Source: an uncultured Woeseiaceae bacterium (GTDB lineage: Bacteria; Pseudomonadota; Gammaproteobacteria; Steroidobacterales; Woeseiaceae). Taken from it: a DNA stretch of 64,000 nt. The notes under the pieces are model-generated. The model worked only from the letters and a program-made list of their open reading frames with translations, searched no databases and was not told where the DNA came from. The position numbers and the translations under genes were made by a program. The stretch covers positions 50,360-114,359 of the forward strand of contig CABXCS010000002.1 in NCBI GenBank assembly GCA_902510755.1, given 5' to 3'. Below are positions 1-8,346 of this stretch, piece after piece; within the stretch, counting starts at the first letter, position 1, and the number at the start of each line of letters is the position of its first letter.

Positions 1-956
1 CCATGACCTGAAAATACCTCCAGAAGTGTTTGTCTATCTGGATCAAAATTATCACCAATAAGTTGTTTATTAAATTCAGAACCCGGTGGAGTGTAAAATC
101 CCCAAGTTGTTCCATGAGGTATAACCATCGATTCAAAACCCCAGTCATCTAATTTAGAGAAGAGTTCAGCAGGAGTTTCTGCACCTTCTCGACAATCATC
201 TGGTAATTCCCAGACCGATTTACCAGGTTCACATTCTTTTGATTGTCTTAATTCATGTAAATAGAGGTTAAAATCGAGCATTCGTTGATTTGGATCTAAG
301 GCAAATAAAATAGGCCCATTTCTAAGCGGCAAACCTCGTAATGCCGAACTCGCTATTCCACCCGAATGAATCGGTCTTTTTGGTACCTTTTCTGTCTCAA
401 TATCTCGAAAAATAACATTTTTGTGACCAAAATGTGTATCCGGCGTGGCACCAACTTGGGTCCATTCCCAACCCAGGAATGCCACTGTATCTGGATTATT
501 TCCATTGCCACCGACAGCATTACATTGTTGAATAGATGAAACTGTTTCAGCCCATCGTCTTGGTGTGGATGCTTCTGCATGATCATTAATTGACCAGAAA
601 TCCAATGCCGAGCAAAATCTAGCAAAATCACAAGCATCGGCAAGTGGATGTGAGCCTTCCCCTTGAAGCATTGGCAAGCTCCCTAAAAATGCATCAAAAG
701 AGAGTGTTGTATGGGCATGAAGATCACCAAATAGTATCTGCTGGGTGGGCTTTGCATTGATTGTGTTTGCTGCTTCTGTTTGAATTGCCATTCTCTCTTC
801 TATGATGGCTTGAGGAGTAGCTTTTTCTGTAATTACTCCAGGACCATCATGTTTGCCCAACCAACCAAATGCCAGTGCATAAAAGATAATCACCATTAGT
901 GAACTAATAGATATAAAGGTTAATAAGATTATCTTTTTTGATTTAGAAAATATCAT
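1..956 (-). CDS. DUF3604 family protein, 5' part (runs off the left edge)
   Basis: This reading frame is open from the ATG at 956 down to base 1, so only the N-terminal 318 residues are present and the stop lies outside the window. It begins with an N-terminal membrane anchor or signal (about residues 7-30, rich in Ile/Leu). Around residue 76 comes FGDLHAHTTLSFDAF, the PHP-like metal-site motif typical of DUF3604 proteins, followed by FWSINDHAEAS and FLGWEWTQVG; EVFSGHG lies at the left edge. These are the family's usual landmarks. DUF3604 proteins are large (often over 600 residues), exported and of unknown reaction; the PHP resemblance suggests a metal-dependent hydrolase. The gene lies 57 bp downstream of def on the same strand. 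Confidence 0.85.
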   Translation of the reverse strand, partial: MIFSKSKKIILLTFISISSLMVIIFYALAFGWLGKHDGPGVITEKATPQAIIEERMAIQTEAANTINAKPTQQILFGDLHAHTTLSFDAFLGSLPMLQGEGSHPLADACDFARFCSALDFWSINDHAEASTPRRWAETVSSIQQCNAVGGNGNNPDTVAFLGWEWTQVGATPDTHFGHKNVIFRDIETEKVPKRPIHSGGIASSALRGLPLRNGPILFALDPNQRMLDFNLYLHELRQSKECEPGKSVWELPDDCREGAETPAELFSKLDDWGFESMVIPHGTTWGFYTPPGSEFNKQLIGDNFDPDRQTLLEVFSGH

Positions 957-1012
957 GCCTACCCCTCTATTTTATTATTGAGTTGAAAATTAATATTACT
1001 CGTATAAATCTC

Positions 1013-1537
1013 TCAAATGATTTCAGCAGATTTCAATTCCTCTGTAAAACCAAACTTCAAATGATCCTCAATTTTATCGATATATAAATTACCATCCAAG
1101 TGGTCTAATTCATGCTGTAAAACTCGAGCATGAAAATCTTTTACTTCACGAATGATTGCATTTCCCAATAGATCATAACCAGAATACTTTATATGTTGAT
1201 AGCGTGGAACCATTCCACGCATTCCAGGGACGCTAAGACAACCCTCCCAATCGTGATCTCGTTGAGGGCTGAGCACCTCATAGGTTGGATTCAAGAGTAT
1301 CGTAAATGGAATTGGCTCACTGTCAGGGTACCTTGAATTACTCTTAAAACCGAAAATAATGACGCGCTTGAGAATACCAATTTGGGGTGCAGCCAAGCCA
1401 GCCCCTTGATTTGCAATCATAGTGTCTTTCATATCTTCGATTAATTGATATAATTTTGGCGTATCGAATGTATCGATTGGCTTCGCTACTTCCCGTAACA
1501 TTGGGTTTCCCAATTTTAGGATTTTTTGTACTGCCAT
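1013..1537 (-). CDS. def: peptide deformylase
   Basis: Removes the formyl group from the N-terminal methionine of nascent proteins in the cytosol; a metal (usually Fe2+) hydrolase. All three family motifs are intact in 174 residues: GAGLAAPQIG (about 45-54), EGCLSVPG (about 98-105, with the Cys metal ligand) and QHELDHLDG (about 141-149, the two His ligands and catalytic Glu). The length is normal. Unlike the classic E. coli arrangement there is no fmt next to it; the upstream neighbour is a divergent sugar transporter and the downstream one a DUF3604 gene. It could therefore be a second deformylase copy, but the active site gives no reason to doubt activity. Confidence 0.95.
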   Translation of the reverse strand: MAVQKILKLGNPMLREVAKPIDTFDTPKLYQLIEDMKDTMIANQGAGLAAPQIGILKRVIIFGFKSNSRYPDSEPIPFTILLNPTYEVLSPQRDHDWEGCLSVPGMRGMVPRYQHIKYSGYDLLGNAIIREVKDFHARVLQHELDHLDGNLYIDKIEDHLKFGFTEELKSAEII

Positions 1538-1665
1538 TATTTCTACCTATAGCGACATAATAAAATTCTGCGATATATTTTTTATTATGATAATTTCGAT
1601 TATGCGTATCAAGCATACAAGATTATTAATGTGATTTATAAAATCTTTTTTTTGGAACAATAATT

Positions 1666-2970
1666 ATGAATAATATCTTCTTCTGGTCTATTGCAGTCGC
1701 TATTGGTGGTTTTTTATTTGGCTTTGATACTGCTGTTATATCTGGAGCAGATCAACCTTTACAGAGCTTATGGCAAACCAGTGATCTTTTCCATGGAGCT
1801 ATGGTTATGTCATCCGCATTATGGGGTACTGTGATAGGTGCGCTAGTTGGAGGCATGGCTTGTGAAAAATATGGGCGAAAAAATATTCTTTTTTTAGTAG
1901 CGATATTATATTTATTATCCGCAATTGGCTCAGCACTCTCGGGCAATCCTTATTTTTTTGCACTAATGAGATTGCTGGGTGGTTTGGGGGTAGGTTTATC
2001 CTCAATTGTAGTGCCCGCTTATATTTCAGAAATTGCTCCCGCAAACTATAGAGGCAGATTAGTTGCTCTGTATCAATTTCAAATTGTATTTGGGATATTA
2101 GTGGCTTTTTTATCAAACTTTATCGTAACAGAGGTTTTCTATTTAAACTGGAGATGGATGTTGGGAGTGGAAGTCATCCCAGCAGTCCTCTTTTTGTTAA
2201 TGGTCTTAAGAGTACCAGAAAGTCCCAGATGGTTACTAATAAGGAAGAAGGATGAGGTTGAATGCTTACGAATCTTAAAAAGCATAGATCCTGTCAGTGC
2301 CTCGGACACTTTGGAAGAAATAAGAAACGTTCCACTGCAAATAGGTGCAGATCGGTTATTTTCAAAACCTTATATTACCCCTATCATGTTAGCGTTTTTT
2401 ATTGCTCTTTTTAATCAGCTGTCGGGAATAAATTTTATTATCTATTTCGCGCCACGAGTTTTTTCACTCGCAGGGCTAGATAGTTCTGTAGCATTGCTAT
2501 CATCAGCAGGCGTGGGAATTATTAATTTATTATTTACGCTCATAGGTATGTTATTAATTGATAATTTTGGCAGAAAATCATTAATGATAGTTGGATCGAT
2601 TGGCTATATTTTTTCATTAATGGCGATCAGTTTAACTTTTTATATGAATGTTGATGGATTTTTAGTGGTATTTTTTGTCTTCCTTTTTATTGCCTCTCAT
2701 GCAGTTGGTCAAGGTGCGGTAATTTGGGTATTTTTTGCAGAAATATTTCCTAATAATATTCGTACGAAAGGACAGTCATTTGGGAGTGGAACTCACTGGA
2801 TCTTAGCTGCATTGATCGCATTATTTATGCCTTATTTTCTCAACCAATTTGCCGCTTTCAAGATATTTGGATTTTTTGCAATTATGATGATATTCCAGTT
2901 AATTTTTGTTCTCTTCTTTATGCCAGAAACTAGACAAAAAACTCTGGAATCTCTAGCAAAGAATTATTAA
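1666..2970 (+). CDS. sugar porter family MFS transporter
   Basis: A 434-residue, 12-helix inner-membrane carrier of the major facilitator superfamily, sugar porter branch. Family signatures seen: GGFLFGFDTAVISG in helix 1, the KYGRKN loop 2-3 motif, PAYISEIAP before helix 5, PESPRWL at the end of helix 6, FNQLSGINFIIYFAP in helix 7, FGRKSL in loop 8-9, AEIFPNNIRTKGQS in helix 10, and the C-terminal PETRQKTLE. The QLSGIN segment is shared with hexose, xylose and inositol porters, so a monosaccharide or polyol taken up with protons (or sodium) is likely, but the substrate cannot be read from sequence. It is divergent from def, with no sugar kinase or isomerase nearby to narrow the substrate. 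Confidence 0.9.
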   Translation: MNNIFFWSIAVAIGGFLFGFDTAVISGADQPLQSLWQTSDLFHGAMVMSSALWGTVIGALVGGMACEKYGRKNILFLVAILYLLSAIGSALSGNPYFFALMRLLGGLGVGLSSIVVPAYISEIAPANYRGRLVALYQFQIVFGILVAFLSNFIVTEVFYLNWRWMLGVEVIPAVLFLLMVLRVPESPRWLLIRKKDEVECLRILKSIDPVSASDTLEEIRNVPLQIGADRLFSKPYITPIMLAFFIALFNQLSGINFIIYFAPRVFSLAGLDSSVALLSSAGVGIINLLFTLIGMLLIDNFGRKSLMIVGSIGYIFSLMAISLTFYMNVDGFLVVFFVFLFIASHAVGQGAVIWVFFAEIFPNNIRTKGQSFGSGTHWILAALIALFMPYFLNQFAAFKIFGFFAIMMIFQLIFVLFFMPETRQKTLESLAKNY

Positions 2971-3089
2971 TAGTATTTTTTGATGATTTCTCATTGAGCG
3001 AAACATTTTCAGATCTTAACAAATCTAGCATAGACACTTATGCTCAGTTAATTGTAGGATATAAGAAGGTAATCTAACGGAGAATAAGA

Positions 3090-4727
3090 ATGTATTTTGT
3101 TAAAAGTCTGAAATATACGATTTTAGTTTGGATGAGTTGTTTTATAATTGGTTGTACACAATCCGAAAATACTCAAATATCTAATGATGGTGATATTTCA
3201 TTTGAAAATTCTGGTGTGGCCGCAGCTCAATCAGCATTTTTAGTTGGCGTGAAAGCGCTTCATAATTTTCAATTTGATGATGCCCGTATTGCTTTTGAAG
3301 AGGCTGAAAAAATAGATCCGTCTTTTGTAATGGCTTTTTGGGGTCAAGCTATGAGCAATAATATGCCATTGTGGCAAAGGCAAAATACTTCGGAGGCTAA
3401 GCAAATTCTAGAGAGATTAGCTTCCACAAAAGAAGGTCGAATTTCACGGGCACAGTCAGATAAAGAAAAAGCATTTATTTCTGCTGTAGATGCATTATTT
3501 TTTAGTTCAGATGATAAGTTAAAAAGAGATCTAGCTTACTCAGGAGTTATGGCAAGAATGCATGATCAATGGCCAGAAGATCATGAAATTTCAATTTTCT
3601 ATGCGTTATCACTTCTGGGTACGATGCGGCCTGGAGATGATGGCTTCAAGAAACAAGCATTAGCGGCATCAATTGCAATGTCTGTCATGGATGAAAATAA
3701 AACTCACCCAGGCGCTGCTCATTTTACTATCCATTCATTAGATGATCCTGAACACGCAATACTTGCTCTTGCTGCCGCAAAAGTCTACGCGGATATAGCG
3801 CCATCTTCAGCACATGCGCTCCATATGCCATCACATATTTTTTTACAATTAGGTATGTGGGAAAGAGTTGTAAACTCTAATATTGAATCTTATGCATCAG
3901 CTGTAAGTCATACTAAGAAATTAATCGAAAGTGGTGTAAAAAATATTGGAACCTCAATGGTTGGGGGTGAAGACTTTCATTCACTTTCATGGTTAGCATA
4001 TGCAAATTTAATGCTGGGTCATTATGATCGAGCTAAAGAGAATTTAGTTATGGCAAAGACAGCCATGGAGGCAAATCCGAATAATATGCGAGCTCAAAAT
4101 GGCTATTACACCATGTTAGCGAGACACGCTATTGAGTCAGCAGATTGTAGTGGTGTCCAATTAGGTGATGCTGATAGTGGAATGGGTAAAAATGCTGCAT
4201 TGGTTGCCGCAGCAGGAATGTGTGCAGTATCAAATAAGAATATCGATTTAGCTCGAGCAGCTGTAAATCGTCTGAATGCAATACGTTTACAATCCGAGGA
4301 GGCTGGTAAAACGTATAATGCAATGCAGATACAAATAATAGAATTGGAGGTTGGTGCGCTTGTTGCCGCGGCTTCGCAGCAATTTGATCAGGCTATAACT
4401 CTAGCTGAACAAGCTAAAATTTTAGAGCTAGAAAACATGTCAGCACCTTCTGGGCCTCCAGTACCAATGAAGCCAGCAGCAGAATTATATGCCGAAATTC
4501 TCGCCGCTGCCGGAAACCATGAAGCAGCAATTATTGCCTACAAAGATTCTTTAGATTGGGTTCCTAACAGAACACCATCGATTATGGGTCTTTCCATTGT
4601 GGCGGCAAAAAATGGTGATGCTGCATTAGCAGAAGAAATGCGAACAAAGCTGCAAGCTACACCAGGAATTAATATAAATAAGTTTGTTTATTCGCAAAAT
4701 GATAGCCAAGGCGATAATGCAGGATAA
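3090..4727 (+). CDS. TPR-repeat lipoprotein
   Basis: A 545-residue exported protein. The N terminus is a lipoprotein signal: a basic start, a hydrophobic stretch (FIIGC) and a lipobox Cys at about residue 22. The mature part is almost wholly helical, with repeated Ala-rich pairs of the tetratricopeptide type (for example LVGVKALHNFQFDDARIAFE at about 51-70, and later AAELYAEILAAAGNHEAAII). A central HALHMPSHIFLQLGMW segment is characteristic of a widespread family of unknown-function TPR proteins. TPR domains bind partner proteins; nothing indicates catalysis. It sits about 55 bp before the TPP-enzyme operon on the same strand and may be co-transcribed with it, but no operonic partner defines its role. 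Confidence 0.75.
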   Translation: MYFVKSLKYTILVWMSCFIIGCTQSENTQISNDGDISFENSGVAAAQSAFLVGVKALHNFQFDDARIAFEEAEKIDPSFVMAFWGQAMSNNMPLWQRQNTSEAKQILERLASTKEGRISRAQSDKEKAFISAVDALFFSSDDKLKRDLAYSGVMARMHDQWPEDHEISIFYALSLLGTMRPGDDGFKKQALAASIAMSVMDENKTHPGAAHFTIHSLDDPEHAILALAAAKVYADIAPSSAHALHMPSHIFLQLGMWERVVNSNIESYASAVSHTKKLIESGVKNIGTSMVGGEDFHSLSWLAYANLMLGHYDRAKENLVMAKTAMEANPNNMRAQNGYYTMLARHAIESADCSGVQLGDADSGMGKNAALVAAAGMCAVSNKNIDLARAAVNRLNAIRLQSEEAGKTYNAMQIQIIELEVGALVAAASQQFDQAITLAEQAKILELENMSAPSGPPVPMKPAAELYAEILAAAGNHEAAIIAYKDSLDWVPNRTPSIMGLSIVAAKNGDAALAEEMRTKLQATPGININKFVYSQNDSQGDNAG

Positions 4728-4771
4728 TTAGTTTAATTTGATCGCGGCAATCAATTAATATATAAAGATCT

Positions 4772-4780
4772 GAGGGGGGA
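4772..4780 (+). promoter_or_regulatory. Shine-Dalgarno sequence that sets an ATA start
   Basis: GAGGGGGGA lies just after an in-frame TGA (4771-4773). Between that stop and the recognisable Tat signal there is no ATG, GTG or TTG. GAGG ends 7 bases before the ATA at 4783, the usual spacing; the only other near-cognate codon, CTG at 4792, would be about 16 bases away. Confidence 0.6.
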
Positions 4781-4782
4781 AT

Positions 4783-6699
4783 ATAAAAGATCTGCCAGAA
4801 AATAAGAAGAAAAACGGCGTAACTCGTCGCGCCTTTCTTGGGAGCTCTGCATCTGCAGCTGCTCTCATTGGTGGAGTATCTGGAGAAGATGCACAAAGTG
4901 CACTGAAGCAAAATCAACTAAGTACTGTCCCTGCTCCTGATGACCTACAACTCGATCGAGATGTAGGATCGTCAAGACCCCCAGTCGATATAGAAAGAGC
5001 AGCTCAGCGACCGGGCTCTGATTTAATGATTCAGATATTAAAGAATCTAGAAATTGAATTTGTGGCTGCGAATCCTGCCTCAAGTTTCGAAGGGTTGCAG
5101 GAGTCAATTGTGAATTATGGTTCACAACCAAATACGATGCCCGAACTTATTACTGCGCTTCATGAAGAATCAGCAGTTGATATGGCTCATGGTTATGCTA
5201 AAGCTGAAGGTGCACCAATGGCAGTAATGCTTCACGGAACGGTGGGATTGCAGCACGCCTCCATGGCTATTTATCAAGCTTATCATGACAAAACCCCCAT
5301 TTTGATAATTGTCGGTCGTGATGATAAATTTTTCCGTCAAGAACAAACAGCTAATGATATTGCTGGTCTTACCAGAGCCTTTACTAAATGGGATGCTCAA
5401 CCAAAATCATTAAAAGAATCACTAGAAGCGATTCACCGTGCTTACAAAGAGGCTATTACTCCTCCAATGGGGCCAACGATAGTGGTTATAGATGTGGAGT
5501 TGCAAAAAGAAGAGGCAGGTAATTTAACGATACCTAAATATATACCTCCAAAATTTCAAACGATAAATAAAAAACAAGCAAAAGAAATAGCTCAGAATCT
5601 TCTTGCTGCAGAAAATCCTAGGATGCATGTTGGAAAATTAAGGACACCTCTGGGAATTAAATATGCAATTGATTTAGCTGAGTTATCTGGATCCTCCGTC
5701 AGGACTTCTGCTACAGCTATGTCTATGAGTTTTCCTGAAAATCATCCGCAATGTGGTAAGGGTTTTGATATTAATAATGACTATATTTTGGGCTTAGAAT
5801 CAGATGGCCAAAATGTTTCCATACAAGGTCCATCACTTCTGTCGAATGCTAATAATCGCGATTTGACCGATATTGGCTTTGGCTTTATAAGAGATCCTGT
5901 TATTCCTCCAAGAAGGGATCTTTCAGGAGACAATGATCTCATTGCTGATGCTGAGGCTAGTATTCCTCTGATAATTGAACAATTCAAAAGACTTCAAACG
6001 ATAGAGAAGGTAGAGAAGATTTCTACTAGAGTTAATGGTCATGCAAAAACTAATGCAATAAATTATCAAAAAGAATTAAGATCAACTTTAGAGAAAAAAA
6101 GAAAAGGTTGGAATTCCAGTCCAGTGAGCCTGGCAAGACTTTATTCAGAGTTATGGCCTCTTATTAAAGATCTTGATTGGTGCTTGTCATCTCCTACAGT
6201 CTTCTCTAGTCGTCATCATGTGGGACTTTGGGAGCATAATAAACCTTATAGTTACTTGGGTATGCATGGTGCAGGTGGGATTGGTTATTGTATAGGAGCC
6301 TCAGCGGGAGCGGGATTGGCTGCACGTAGCAGGGATCGAATTGTCATTAATATCCAATGCGATGGAGATTTAAATTATACACCGGGTTCATTGTGGACTG
6401 CTGCACACCATAGATTACCATTACTAACTATCATGCATAATAATAGAGGTTATCATCAAGAAGTTATGTACCTGCACTATATGGCTGGCGTTAGAGGTAG
6501 AGGAAGTGACCGTATGCATATAGGAACTACACTAAGAGAACCCTTTATTGACTATGCAAAATTAGGTGAAGCCTATGGCGTCATGAGTGAGGGGCCCATA
6601 GAAGATCCTGAAAAACTAACAGCTGCCTATAAAAGAGGTATTGCAAGTGTTTTAGAGGGAAAACCTTATTTAATTGACGTTATCACAGAGCCAAGATGA
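4783..6699 (+). CDS. Tat-exported thiamine-diphosphate enzyme (acetolactate synthase/benzoylformate decarboxylase-like), apparent ATA start
   Basis: A TPP-dependent enzyme of the 2-oxo acid decarboxylase/synthase superfamily. The first ATG (5026) falls inside the conserved PYR domain, so it is not the start. Reading upstream in frame gives TRRAFLGSSASAAAL, a clear Tat signal, and then a linker leading to the domain. The only start candidates before the in-frame stop are ATA (4783) and CTG (4792); ATA has the better Shine-Dalgarno spacing. From 4783 the protein has 638 residues: Tat signal 1-40, linker to about 75, PYR domain with the cofactor-activating Glu in LHEESAVDMAHGYAKA (about 128), a central domain, and the PP domain with CDGDLNYTPGSLW to HNNRGY (about 526-555), the GDG-N26-NN motif with Cys for the first Gly. 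The stop overlaps the cytochrome c start, so the two are translationally coupled. The exact 2-oxo acid substrate is unknown. Export as a folded holoenzyme fits the Tat route. Confidence 0.8.
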   Translation: MKDLPENKKKNGVTRRAFLGSSASAAALIGGVSGEDAQSALKQNQLSTVPAPDDLQLDRDVGSSRPPVDIERAAQRPGSDLMIQILKNLEIEFVAANPASSFEGLQESIVNYGSQPNTMPELITALHEESAVDMAHGYAKAEGAPMAVMLHGTVGLQHASMAIYQAYHDKTPILIIVGRDDKFFRQEQTANDIAGLTRAFTKWDAQPKSLKESLEAIHRAYKEAITPPMGPTIVVIDVELQKEEAGNLTIPKYIPPKFQTINKKQAKEIAQNLLAAENPRMHVGKLRTPLGIKYAIDLAELSGSSVRTSATAMSMSFPENHPQCGKGFDINNDYILGLESDGQNVSIQGPSLLSNANNRDLTDIGFGFIRDPVIPPRRDLSGDNDLIADAEASIPLIIEQFKRLQTIEKVEKISTRVNGHAKTNAINYQKELRSTLEKKRKGWNSSPVSLARLYSELWPLIKDLDWCLSSPTVFSSRHHVGLWEHNKPYSYLGMHGAGGIGYCIGASAGAGLAARSRDRIVINIQCDGDLNYTPGSLWTAAHHRLPLLTIMHNNRGYHQEVMYLHYMAGVRGRGSDRMHIGTTLREPFIDYAKLGEAYGVMSEGPIEDPEKLTAAYKRGIASVLEGKPYLIDVITEPR

Positions 6700-7094
6700 A
6701 GTATCTTTTACCAATAAAATATGCGGTTATTTTGTATTTTTTAGGTACTAATTTGGCTTTGTCAGATCAACTAGATACTGGTGCACAATTGTATTTTGAT
6801 CATGGTTGTTATAGTTGTCATGGCTATAATGGAACAGGAAGATATCCGATTGCTAATAATGTAAGTGGTATTATGACCAATCAAGAATTATTTATAATGT
6901 TTTTGAGGTTACGCGCTGATTTAAATCCATTAACACCATCGAACAGTATGCCAAATTATAGTGCAGAAGTGCTTAGTGATGAACAAGCTCAAGATCTATA
7001 TGCATATATAAAAACTTTAACTGATAATCCGCCTGAAATTGAAGACATAAGTGTGCTAAAAAATATTCTCGATAATGCAAACAGGATAAATTAA
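6696..7094 (+). CDS. c-type cytochrome (single heme)
   Basis: A secreted mono-heme cytochrome of 132 residues. Signal peptide about 1-23, heme site CYSCH at about 38-42, and a probable Met axial ligand in SNSMPNYS at about residue 85, followed by the usual C-terminal helix (DEQAQDLYAYIKTL). This is the class I cytochrome c pattern found in subunits that accept electrons from periplasmic dehydrogenases. The ATG overlaps the TGA of the preceding TPP enzyme, and the next gene starts 2 bp downstream, so it lies in the middle of an operon. I infer that it takes electrons from the exported TPP enzyme or a partner, by analogy with other periplasmic dehydrogenase/cytochrome pairs; no direct evidence is in the sequence. 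Confidence 0.85.
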   Translation: MKYLLPIKYAVILYFLGTNLALSDQLDTGAQLYFDHGCYSCHGYNGTGRYPIANNVSGIMTNQELFIMFLRLRADLNPLTPSNSMPNYSAEVLSDEQAQDLYAYIKTLTDNPPEIEDISVLKNILDNANRIN

Positions 7095-7096
7095 AC

Positions 7097-8344
7097 ATGA
7101 ATAAATTAAACCAAATATTCAAATTAATAGCTTTCTCACTGATATTAATGTTTACACATCAAAAACTGCTGGCTCATCACTCAGCCATTGCTTTTGATAA
7201 AACTAAATCAGTCACAGTCACAGGAAAGATTACTCGTTCTGTTTGGCGAAACCCACATATGGCAATTAATATTGATGTTGCTGATAAAGATGGTAATGAT
7301 ATTCTCTGGAAAATAGAAGGTCCTGGCACAACTATCCTTGCAGGCAAAGGCTTTAACAAAAAAATGCTCTTGGATGCAACGAAATCGAAAGAAAGCATTA
7401 TTGTTACGATGCATCCATTAAGGTCGGGTAAACCTGGTGGTTTATTACAACGTATTACTTTAGCTAATGGCGAGTCATATCAAGTTGGTGAAGAATATCA
7501 AGATCCTGCCGCTGGTGAACAAGAGAGGATTATTCCTTCATTGGTTGAATGGACACCACCACCAGCTGGAGAAACATGGCAAGAGCGTGAAGCAAAAACC
7601 CGACCAAAAATATTACCTCTTATTGCTAGTGATGCTAGACAAACGAGTATGGGAGCTCTAGATCCAGAAAATCTTAATAAAGAAAGAGAACCTGCACCTT
7701 TTGATATAACTGGAATTTGGTCATTTAGGGGTGAAGATAGAGGGGAACAAAACTTTACTTCTACTTATGGGTCTTATGAATTTAAACCACATCCAACGTT
7801 TACTAAAAAAGGCCAAGCAACTTTGGATGAATATAAAAGTTATGCTCGGGCTGGCAAGCGTTATTATGAACCAACTGCCAGATGTTATCCGGCTGGAATG
7901 CCACGAATAATGACACGATATGGTGCCTTGATGATGCTGCAATACCCTACCGCAATATACATGGTATCTAGGTTAAATAACGAATATAGGGTTATCTGGT
8001 TAGATGGAAGAGGAAGAGAACCAGAAGCAAGTAGAGATAATAACTGGAATGGAGAATCCCTTGGTCACTGGGATGGCGATACTTTAGTCGTTGAAACATC
8101 TGGCTTTACTGATGATAATCATTTAATTCAACAAGGAATCTTTACTGGTGATCAGTTAAAAATTATAGAGCGAATTTCAATGCTCAATGACGGTAATACT
8201 CTAAAAATAGATTTTACCATGACTGATCCTGAGCATTGGGAAGGTGAATGGAAGCATACAAAGTTTCGAGATCGTACTCTAAGAGCTGATATCAGAGAAG
8301 CAAATTGTTTCGCTGCTGATAATGAGTTACTCCCAGGTATGTAA
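7097..8344 (+). CDS. secreted two-domain protein: DUF6152 plus C-terminal GHWDGD-type domain
   Basis: A 415-residue exported protein. The signal peptide ends at about LLA (26), so the mature chain would begin HHSAIAFDK. Residues about 27-135 form a DUF6152 domain (VTVTGKITRSVWRNPHMAI, then a Trp-containing strand WKIEGPG and a LRSGKPGGLL turn). After a Pro-rich linker, residues about 197-390 form a second beta-rich domain marked by ITGIWSF, CYPAGMPRIM, VIWLDGRGRE and LGHWDGDTLVVET. Neither domain has an assigned reaction. The same pair recurs in the next gene and, split over two genes, at 11022-12242. Located 2 bp after the cytochrome c gene and 2 bp before the next family member, it is clearly operonic. 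Confidence 0.8.
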   Translation: MNKLNQIFKLIAFSLILMFTHQKLLAHHSAIAFDKTKSVTVTGKITRSVWRNPHMAINIDVADKDGNDILWKIEGPGTTILAGKGFNKKMLLDATKSKESIIVTMHPLRSGKPGGLLQRITLANGESYQVGEEYQDPAAGEQERIIPSLVEWTPPPAGETWQEREAKTRPKILPLIASDARQTSMGALDPENLNKEREPAPFDITGIWSFRGEDRGEQNFTSTYGSYEFKPHPTFTKKGQATLDEYKSYARAGKRYYEPTARCYPAGMPRIMTRYGALMMLQYPTAIYMVSRLNNEYRVIWLDGRGREPEASRDNNWNGESLGHWDGDTLVVETSGFTDDNHLIQQGIFTGDQLKIIERISMLNDGNTLKIDFTMTDPEHWEGEWKHTKFRDRTLRADIREANCFAADNELLPGM

Positions 8345-8346
8345 TT

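Noticed and set aside
353..643. A 96-codon minus-strand ORF
   Set aside because: It is another frame within the DUF3604 gene, whose own frame shows strong family motifs.
1344..1616. A 90-codon minus-strand ORF at the start of def
   Set aside because: It is out of frame with def, has no Shine-Dalgarno and lacks any domain; the deformylase motifs are in the other frame.
3027..3044. Inverted repeat AGCATA-N6-TATGCT before the TPR lipoprotein gene
   Set aside because: Six-base arms in AT-rich DNA are expected by chance, there is no T-run for a terminator and no second copy seen; kept only as a weak operator candidate.
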